Positions 1-5,286 of a DNA stretch of 5,286 nt are shown here, one piece after another. Location: NCBI GenBank assembly GCA_900549245.1, contig URNQ01000135.1, positions 1 to 5,286 of the forward strand. Direction: 5' to 3'. This stretch comes from an uncultured Collinsella sp. (GTDB taxonomy: Bacteria > Actinomycetota > Coriobacteriia > Coriobacteriales > Coriobacteriaceae). Numbering within the stretch: the first letter of the stretch is position 1; each line of letters opens with the position of its first letter. The position numbers and the translations under genes were made by a program. Under the pieces are notes generated by a model. The model was not told where the DNA came from, ran no database searches, and was given only the letters and a program-made list of their open reading frames with translations.

Positions 1-807
1 GTAGGCCTCGGCGGCCTGCTTGAGCCCCTCGGTGGTGATCCAGCCGTTCTCCCAGGCGATCTCCTCGGGCACGGACACGGGCAGGTCCTGGGAGTGCTCC
101 ACGGCGCGGACGAACTCCGCGGCCTCGTGCAGGCTCTCCATGGTGCCGGTGTCCAGCCACGCGTATCCGCGGCCCAGGGTGACGACGGACAGCGTCCCCT
201 CCTCCAGGTACATCCGGTTGAGGTCGGTGATCTCCAGCTCGCCGCGGGCCGACGGCTTGACCCCATGCGCCTTGGCGGCCACGTCGCCCGGGTAGAAGTA
301 CAGGCCGGTGACGGCGTAGGAGCTCTTGGGTTCGGAAGGCTTCTCCTCGATGGAGACGGCCCTCCCCTCGCGGTCGAACTCCACGACGCCGAAGCGCTCG
401 GGGTCGTCCACGTGGTAGCCGAAGACCGTGGCGCGGCCCGACTCGGCGTTCTGGACGGCGCGCGTCAGGTGGCGCGACAGGCCGTTTCCGTAGAAGATGT
501 TGTCGCCGAGCACCAGCGCGCACGGCTCGCCGCCGGTGAAGGCCTGCGCCAGGCCGTCCGGGCTCGGCTGCTCGGCGTAGGACAGGTTCACGCCGTAGCG
601 CGAGCCATCCCCGAGCAGGCGCTCGAAATTGGGGAGGTCGGTCGGCGTGGAGATGACCAGGATGTCCCGGATGCCCGCCAGCATGAGGGTGCTAAGCGGG
701 TAGTAGATCATGGGCTTGTCGTAGACCGGCAGCAGCTGCTTGGAGGTCACGAGCGTGAGCGGGTACAGGCGCGTGCCGGACCCGCCGGCGAGGATGAGGC
801 CTTTCAT
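1..807 (-). CDS. rmlA: Glucose-1-phosphate thymidylyltransferase RmlA, 3' end outside the window
   Basis: RmlA joins dTTP and glucose-1-phosphate to make dTDP-glucose, the first step of dTDP-L-rhamnose synthesis, in the cytoplasm. I translated 269 residues; the frame is still open at the left edge, and the family is usually about 290-300 residues, so only the tail is missing. Visible motifs are the N-terminal nucleotide-binding loop LAGGSGTRLYPLT (about 6-18), KQLLPVYDKPMIYYP (23-37), the QPSPDGLAQAF segment (80-90), the metal-binding LGDN (D102), EEKP (154-157), TGLYFY (167-172), GELEITDLN (189-197) and WLDTGT (D219). The ATG at 807 lies 3 nt after the stop of the upstream glycosyltransferase, and an AAAGG ribosome site sits about 9 nt before it, inside that gene's last codons. 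This implies translational coupling. The gene is markedly GC-richer than the two genes before it. The rest of the rml pathway probably follows to the left. Identity is very secure. Confidence 0.95.
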   Translation of the reverse strand, partial: MKGLILAGGSGTRLYPLTLVTSKQLLPVYDKPMIYYPLSTLMLAGIRDILVISTPTDLPNFERLLGDGSRYGVNLSYAEQPSPDGLAQAFTGGEPCALVLGDNIFYGNGLSRHLTRAVQNAESGRATVFGYHVDDPERFGVVEFDREGRAVSIEEKPSEPKSSYAVTGLYFYPGDVAAKAHGVKPSARGELEITDLNRMYLEEGTLSVVTLGRGYAWLDTGTMESLHEAAEFVRAVEHSQDLPVSVPEEIAWENGWITTEGLKQAAEAY

Positions 808-810
808 TGG

Positions 811-1680
811 CTATAACCTTTCATTTCTTGCTGCCCTGCGGCCAGCGCGATTTCCGAGAAGGCGGGCGCAGCAATCGACTCCGAAAGCAACGAACTCGCC
901 AAGATTTCCCTCTCGTAGAAGTTGCGACGAAACCATCTTGGCGAGCCGGCTTCCTTCACCAATCTCACTTGCATGCATGAGTTCGTCTGCATGCGTTTCG
1001 AGAAAGAAGCCAACAGCGCGGTTGCGGGCAAACTGTTGGGATGGCGTCAAGTTATGCGAGTGATAGACCTCTGCACGCGGCTCGTAAGCCACCTTCAACC
1101 CTGAGGCGATAAACCTTGCCGCCATGAGCATGTCCTCGTTGGTGTTAACGTGCTCGAATCCGCCGCATTTGAGATATGCAGTTCGTCGATAAGCGGAACA
1201 GGCATCAGATGCAAAAAAAGTCTTAATACCGAGTTTCTCGAGATCACATTTGGAACGAACGGATGGCCGGTCGGGATAGTTGAAACCACGCACCAGCTGT
1301 TCAAAACGTCGGGCATCCGCCTTAGGCAGCTGCCTGCCGCTTACGAGAGCGATATCGGAATCATCAAGCATGGGAGCAACAAGCCGCTCCAGGTAATCAT
1401 CAGAAACAGGCACAGCATCTTGGGTAAGGAAGCATACAAAGTCACCCCTCGACTCCCTTAGTGCCATGTCTCTTGTGGTGCCGTGGTTGAAATCCTGGCG
1501 ATCAATCTTCAGAAGGCGGACTCTTTTGTGCTGCCGGACCAGCTCTATAGTTTTATCTCCCGAAGCGGAATCAACGATAAGGATATCAACCGGCTGAATA
1601 GACTGGTGTTCGAGGGCAATTAAAAGCCCATCGATTTCATGCTCAGCATTAAGAGTCGGAATGATGACGGATATTTCCAT
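811..1680 (-). CDS. GT2-family glycosyltransferase, rhamnosyltransferase-like
   Basis: This 289-residue protein is a GT-A fold, inverting family 2 glycosyltransferase, probably acting at the cytoplasmic membrane face on lipid-linked saccharide. The N-terminus ISVIIPTLNAE is the classic GT2 opening. VDSASGDKT (36-44) follows the nucleotide-binding strand. DFNHGTTRD (63-71) resembles the F-[DN]-HG-x-TR motif common in bacterial rhamnosyltransferases. TQDAVP (86-91) is in the place of the metal-binding acidic motif, and NEDM (181-184) carries the likely catalytic acidic pair. YHSHN (206-210) is a further family-like motif, and the C-terminus is helical and basic. No clear membrane span is seen. 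The ATG at 1680 directly abuts the TAG of the upstream sugar transferase (TAGATG, no gap), and AAGGAGAGG lies 12 nt before it. With rmlA next in the operon, dTDP-rhamnose is a reasonable donor, but donor and acceptor are inference. Its base composition is AT-richer than that of rmlA. Confidence 0.9.
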   Translation of the reverse strand: MEISVIIPTLNAEHEIDGLLIALEHQSIQPVDILIVDSASGDKTIELVRQHKRVRLLKIDRQDFNHGTTRDMALRESRGDFVCFLTQDAVPVSDDYLERLVAPMLDDSDIALVSGRQLPKADARRFEQLVRGFNYPDRPSVRSKCDLEKLGIKTFFASDACSAYRRTAYLKCGGFEHVNTNEDMLMAARFIASGLKVAYEPRAEVYHSHNLTPSQQFARNRAVGFFLETHADELMHASEIGEGSRLAKMVSSQLLREGNLGEFVAFGVDCCARLLGNRAGRRAARNERL

Positions 1681-2421
1681 CTATCGGCCCGTCCTCTCCT
1701 TGCCAAACATGGCGCCGAAAGTGCCAGCAAAACACTTCCAATCCATTCGGAAACAACGGTTCCGCACGTAATGCAATTCGATTTTTTGGCGCAGACCGCT
1801 TTCAAATGACGCATCGTTGCGATCCGTCGCCTGCCATAACCCGGTAATTCCAGGTTGAACCGAAAGAAATACAACCTTATCCTCATCAGAAAAATGCATT
1901 TCGAGTTCATCACGCGTAATGGGACGAGGACCGATAACGGATAAATCACCATTTAAAACATTAAGAAACTGCGGCATCTCATCGATAGAGCACTTACGAA
2001 TAAACTGCCCGACCTTAGTGATGCGCGGATCGTTATCGACCTTGCGCTCAATTTCCCACTGATGCAGCTGCTCAAAATTTAAATACTTCTGAACATTGCC
2101 AGCATCGGCAACCATGCTGCGCAGCTTAAAGATCTTAATGACCTTGCCATTTTTGCCAATTCGCTCCTGGGTGTACAAGGGACTACCCGGAGACTCTAGA
2201 CAAATCAGGACGCACACAAGACCCACTGGAATGAATAAAATAGCGATCGCCATAAGACTAAACACAAGGTCAAACAGCCTCTTGACGATGCGATACCCAA
2301 GCGTACCGCTCGGCTTTATCTGATTGAAAGCCAGCGCACCAACCGTTGATGTACAACTCTCTGTTACTTCTTTAGCAGCCACAATAAAACTTACGTTCCT
2401 GTCCCCAGGAACCCCCCCCAT
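1681..2421 (-). CDS. Polyprenyl-phosphate glycosyl-1-phosphate transferase (bacterial sugar transferase family)
   Basis: This 246-residue protein is a small, monotopic phosphoglycosyltransferase of the WbaP/PglC type. Such enzymes move a sugar-1-phosphate from a nucleotide sugar to undecaprenyl phosphate and so start repeat-unit assembly. After a poorly conserved lead of about 40 residues come KRLFDL (47-52), one hydrophobic re-entrant helix (about 53-75), SPGSPLYTQERIGKNG (77-92), KLRSM (99-103), DPRIT (131-135), IDEMPQFLNVLNGDLSVIGPRP (146-167, with the Asp-Glu pair at 147-148 matching the catalytic dyad of the family) and PGITGLWQ (190-197). The extra multi-span N-terminal domain of large WbaP homologues is absent. 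The start at 2421 is bounded by an in-frame TAG directly before it, and only a weak GGA ribosome site lies 7 nt upstream. The ATG opens a run of eight G, followed by a hairpin in codons 3-9. It is the first biosynthetic gene after the antiterminator, 44 nt away. The sugar transferred cannot be read from sequence. Confidence 0.93.
   Translation of the reverse strand: MGGVPGDRNVSFIVAAKEVTESCTSTVGALAFNQIKPSGTLGYRIVKRLFDLVFSLMAIAILFIPVGLVCVLICLESPGSPLYTQERIGKNGKVIKIFKLRSMVADAGNVQKYLNFEQLHQWEIERKVDNDPRITKVGQFIRKCSIDEMPQFLNVLNGDLSVIGPRPITRDELEMHFSDEDKVVFLSVQPGITGLWQATDRNDASFESGLRQKIELHYVRNRCFRMDWKCFAGTFGAMFGKERTGR
2395..2412 (-). promoter_or_regulatory. Seven-bp hairpin with a GNRA-type GGGA loop in the first codons of the sugar transferase
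   Basis: The coding strand reads GTTCCTG, GGGA, CAGGAAC: a perfect 7-bp stem closed by a tetraloop that fits GNRA. It starts on the last G of the G8 run and covers codons 3-9. In RNA it would be a stable, well-defined element next to the start codon. Possible roles are control of initiation or a recognition site for the LoaP-type protein encoded just upstream; both are inference. Confidence 0.55.
2412..2419 (-). repeat. G8 homopolymer tract starting at the initiation codon of the sugar transferase
   Basis: The G of the ATG start is the first of eight G (codons 1-3, followed by GTT). A change of one G would put the start codon out of frame with the enzyme. An in-frame stop lies just before the ATG, so no upstream start can rescue it; only a weaker start inside the gene could. 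This is the second long G run within 350 bases. Confidence 0.85.
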
Positions 2422-2465
2422 CTATGAATCCAAAAACCAAGTAATTTGCCGGTGCAACGTCTCCC

Positions 2466-3093
2466 TTACGTTTTGCTGGGCACGTCAAGCGGTAGCAGCT
2501 CCCTAAATGTGGAGCCACCATCGCCCACGTCCACCAGGCACCAGCGCTTATGACGATCGATCTTCTTTACACGGGCCTCTTGCCCCACCAAGGGACCCTG
2601 CTCTATGTGCAACACGCCGTCTTCTATGCGCGCCACGCTGTTGCGCACCACACCGTCGTCATCCAACACGCTGCGGTACCAATCCTGCGCATCGTCCGGC
2701 ATGGGCATGTACGCCCGCTCCCTACTGCCGGCGATGCCGGGAGACGTTCGCCCCCCCCCTACGCCCGGGGATGCGCCAGCCAAAGCTCAGCTGGGCCAGG
2801 GCCCTATCAAGCGCTGCGACATCGTGCGTGGCGACGAAGAAATATTCCTTGTACATGGGTTTGGTTTGGAGCGACCAGGCACCGTCCCGCTTAAACCAGA
2901 ACTCCTTTTGCATCACAAAAGCGTTCTGCATCAGCTCGTGCGGGATAATTCGGCGGACCTTTTCGCAGGTCTCGCGCTCTTTTCCATGGGGGGTGTGGAC
3001 CAGATACCAGCGGACGCGGCCGTGCTGGCTGTTGGTGGTGGCGCAGTTAAATGCGCCCGGCAGCTGCTCTTGGCGCCGTGCCGTCTGCTCCAT
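2466..3093 (-). CDS. loaP: LoaP/NusG-family transcription antiterminator, NGN and KOW halves split by a frameshift at a G9 run
   Basis: Specialised NusG paralogues (LoaP, UpxY, RfaH) bind RNA polymerase and let it read through long polysaccharide or antibiotic operons. The start at 3093 is chosen because GAGGGGG lies 7 nt before the ATG and the protein then begins shortly before the domain. The NGN domain runs from VRWYLVHTPHGKERE (27-41) through FVMQKEFWFKRDG to MYKEYFFVATHD (80-91; KEY stands where PGY is usual) and LSFGWRIPG. As written, this frame stops at 2722 after 123 residues, with tail ANVSRHRRQ. The next frame carries the linker and KOW domain: DDAQDWYRSVLDDDGVVRNS, EQGPLVGQEARVKKIDRHKR and the end at 2466. 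The KIDRHKR signature favours LoaP-type proteins. Losing one G (G8) joins both halves into a 208-residue protein of normal size. The state may be phase-variable OFF, a fixed mutation or a sequencing error. It is the first gene of the polysaccharide operon. Confidence 0.85.
2751..2759 (-). repeat. G9 homopolymer tract inside the antiterminator gene
   Basis: Nine C on the plus strand read as nine G on the coding strand, at the junction between the NGN domain and the linker to KOW. The upstream frame reads CGT-AGG-GGG-GGG-GCG and hits a stop at 2722. With eight G the reading becomes AGG-GGG-GGG-CGA-ACG and continues into the KOW domain. Such runs are typical sites of slipped-strand mispairing, transcriptional slippage and also sequencing error. 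Confidence 0.9.
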
Positions 3094-3112
3094 GTTCTCG
3101 CCCCCTCTTTTT

Positions 3113-3134
3113 GCTTTGCGATCCACGCAAATGC
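3113..3134 (-). promoter_or_regulatory. Leader hairpin just upstream of the antiterminator ribosome site
   Basis: The coding strand carries TTTGCG, loop TGGAT, CGCAAA, with two more GC pairs after a bulged base. It lies in the roughly 115-nt leader between the proposed transcription start near 3209 and the ATG at 3093, ending about 5 nt before GAGGGGG at 3101-3107. There is no U run, so it is not a terminator. It may modulate translation or serve as a protein or RNA contact. Confidence 0.4.
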
Positions 3135-3180
3135 AGGGGCGTTTAGAACAGGCTTCTCGCTCGCAGCTAGGCGCAGTCGC

Positions 3181-3199
3181 AAAAGTACAGGTTTTTGTA
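3181..3199 (+). repeat. Left inverted-repeat arm
   Basis: AAA-A-GTACAGGTTTTTGTA on the plus strand, pairing with the arm at 3292-3310 with a single mismatch at 3184/3307. It would lie in the 5' leader of the antiterminator transcript. Confidence 0.85.
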
Positions 3200-3215
3200 T
3201 CTTTCGACAAACGAC

Positions 3216-3221
3216 ATTATA
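3216..3221 (-). promoter_or_regulatory. -10 box of the polysaccharide-operon promoter, inside the putative invertible segment
   Basis: A perfect TATAAT reads toward the antiterminator. The hexamers 16-18 bp upstream (GCAAAC, GGCAAA, GGGCAA) do not resemble TTGACA, so the promoter may be weak or need an activator. Transcription would start near 3209, downstream of the TTG codon at 3210, which supports 3093 as the true start of the gene. No other good promoter is seen before the sugar transferase. Confidence 0.6.
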
Positions 3222-3291
3222 CGAGCAATTAATCAGCGTTTGCCCAGATTACGCAAAATGCACTGCTGGTAGGTACATCTCCATACCCCTC

Positions 3292-3310
3292 TACAAAAAC
3301 CTGTACCTTT
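3292..3310 (-). repeat. Right inverted-repeat arm
   Basis: TACAAAAACCTGTAC-C-TTT on the plus strand, the reverse complement of the left arm apart from one base. It sits about 10 bp from the distal terminator, so the enclosed segment is insulated from thrS. Confidence 0.85.
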
Positions 3311-3319
3311 TTGTGCAAC

Positions 3320-3351
3320 AAAAAAAGCCGCTCAACCAGCGGCTTTTCTTA
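3320..3351. terminator. Second intrinsic terminator, works in both directions
   Basis: AAAAGCCGCT (3323-3332), loop CAACC, AGCGGCTTTT (3338-3347). On the minus strand it is followed by seven T (3326-3320), backing up the thrS terminator. On the plus strand it is followed by TTTTCTT, so it would also stop transcription from the promoter segment if that were inverted. Confidence 0.85.
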
Positions 3352-3361
3352 TTTGAGCATG

Positions 3362-3397
3362 AAAAAAGGCGACCGCCCTTTGTGGACGGTCGCCTTT
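3362..3397 (-). terminator. Intrinsic terminator of thrS
   Basis: An 11-bp stem, AAAGGCGACCG (3365-3375) with CGGTCGCCTTT (3387-3397), is GC-rich in its core. It is followed on the minus strand by six T (3367-3362). It begins about 22 nt after the thrS stop. Confidence 0.9.
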
Positions 3398-3419
3398 GTT
3401 AATTGTTGCGAAGCTTGCC

Positions 3420-5183
<1,764 letters not shown>

Positions 5184-5209
5184 GGGTATGTTTTCTCCTC
5201 TCGGATGCC

Positions 5210-5253
5210 TGATGCAAGTGCGTGCGATGCGCTCGGCGTTTTAACTTGCATCA
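5210..5253. repeat. Ten-bp inverted repeat over the thrS transcription start
   Basis: TGATGCAAGT (5210-5219) and ACTTGCATCA (5244-5253) are perfect inverted copies 24 bp apart. The outer copy touches the -10 box and covers the likely start point, so only part of it would be in the RNA. It could be a pair of operator half-sites or, if transcription starts earlier, a leader stem. Confidence 0.45.
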
Positions 5254-5280
5254 TTATAGGCAGGTTGCCTTGGTATACAA
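5253..5280 (-). promoter_or_regulatory. Sigma70-type promoter of thrS
   Basis: TTGTAT (5280-5275), a 16-bp spacer, then a perfect TATAAT (5258-5253). Transcription would start near 5246, giving a leader of about 60 nt before the ATG at 5183. The start of the transcript is therefore close to the gene, and no T-box fits. Confidence 0.7.
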
Positions 5281-5286
5281 GCGCCC

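Larger units (their letters stand above)
3181..3310. other. Putative invertible promoter segment (inverton)
   Basis: Two inverted arms, 3181-3199 and 3292-3310, match at 18 of 19 positions (15 in a row: GTACAGGTTTTTGTA) and enclose 92 bp that contain the operon's -10 box. In the present orientation the promoter faces the antiterminator. If the segment flipped, it would face the double terminator and the thrS 3' end. Each arm also has an inner dyad, TACA-GGTTTT-TGTA, with a 6-bp centre as in tyrosine-recombinase core sites. No recombinase gene is in the window. The layout resembles the invertible promoters ahead of capsule loci with upxY antiterminators in Bacteroides fragilis. Confidence 0.65.

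Noticed and set aside
94..816. A 240-codon plus-strand open frame opposite rmlA
   Set aside because: It is a by-product of GC-rich codon bias. The opposite strand encodes a complete set of RmlA motifs.
2422..2465. A separate promoter for the sugar transferase in the 44-nt gap
   Set aside because: TTGCAC is present but no fitting -10 hexamer follows at proper spacing. Co-transcription with the antiterminator gene is simpler.
3094..3210. A longer antiterminator start at 3210 (TTG), adding 39 residues
   Set aside because: The TTG lies about where transcription should start after TATAAT at 3221-3216, has no ribosome site, and the added residues overlap an inverted-repeat arm and look non-coding. 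The ATG at 3093 has a good ribosome site.
3181..3310. The inverted repeat as a terminator or insertion-sequence ends
   Set aside because: The arms are 92 bp apart with a promoter between them and no transposase, and the true terminators lie next to it. No flanking target duplication was seen.
2605..3402. A 265-codon open frame on the plus strand, and another at 2507-3232
   Set aside because: They lie antisense to the antiterminator and run through terminators and the promoter region. The translations show no recognisable domain, while the minus strand carries clear NGN and KOW domains.
5184..5286. T-box riboswitch ahead of thrS
   Set aside because: The promoter leaves only about 60 nt of leader, with no specifier loop, no T-box sequence and no terminator/antiterminator pair.

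Overview
The window looks like a high-GC, gut-type actinobacterial chromosome, most likely a Coriobacteriia member such as Collinsella. This is inferred from base composition, the short ThrRS and the gene mix, not proven. All five genes lie on the minus strand. Read in the direction of transcription, from the right end leftwards: (1) thrS, threonyl-tRNA synthetase, with its own promoter and two tandem intrinsic terminators; (2) a 326-base intergenic region, 3094-3419, holding those terminators and a sigma70-like -10 box flanked by a near-perfect 19-bp inverted repeat; (3) a LoaP/NusG-type processive antiterminator gene whose NGN and KOW halves are in different frames, separated at a G9 run; (4) a polyprenyl-phosphate glycosyl-1-phosphate transferase, whose start codon opens a G8 run; (5) a GT2 glycosyltransferase with rhamnosyltransferase-like features; (6) rmlA, glucose-1-phosphate thymidylyltransferase, cut by the left edge of the window.

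Genes 3-6 form the head of a surface or exopolysaccharide operon. They are packed tightly: 44 nt, then 0 nt, then 3 nt between genes. The antiterminator would help RNA polymerase read through the long operon. The phosphoglycosyltransferase would load the first sugar on undecaprenyl phosphate, and the GT2 enzyme would add the next sugar, possibly rhamnose from the dTDP-rhamnose pathway that RmlA starts.

The main discovery candidate is a layered phase-variation module at the head of this operon. It consists of a putative invertible promoter (arms 3181-3199 and 3292-3310 around the -10 at 3216-3221, at present pointing into the operon), followed by a G9 tract that frameshifts the antiterminator (a G8 allele would restore a 208-residue protein), followed by a G8 tract at the start codon of the first biosynthetic gene with a GNRA-type hairpin joined to it. 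As assembled, the promoter is ON and the antiterminator reads OFF (NGN domain only). A homopolymer sequencing error at G9 is the main alternative.

Base composition changes along the window. rmlA and thrS are GC-rich, while the two transferase genes between 811 and 2421 are clearly more AT-rich, as expected of an exchangeable polysaccharide cassette.
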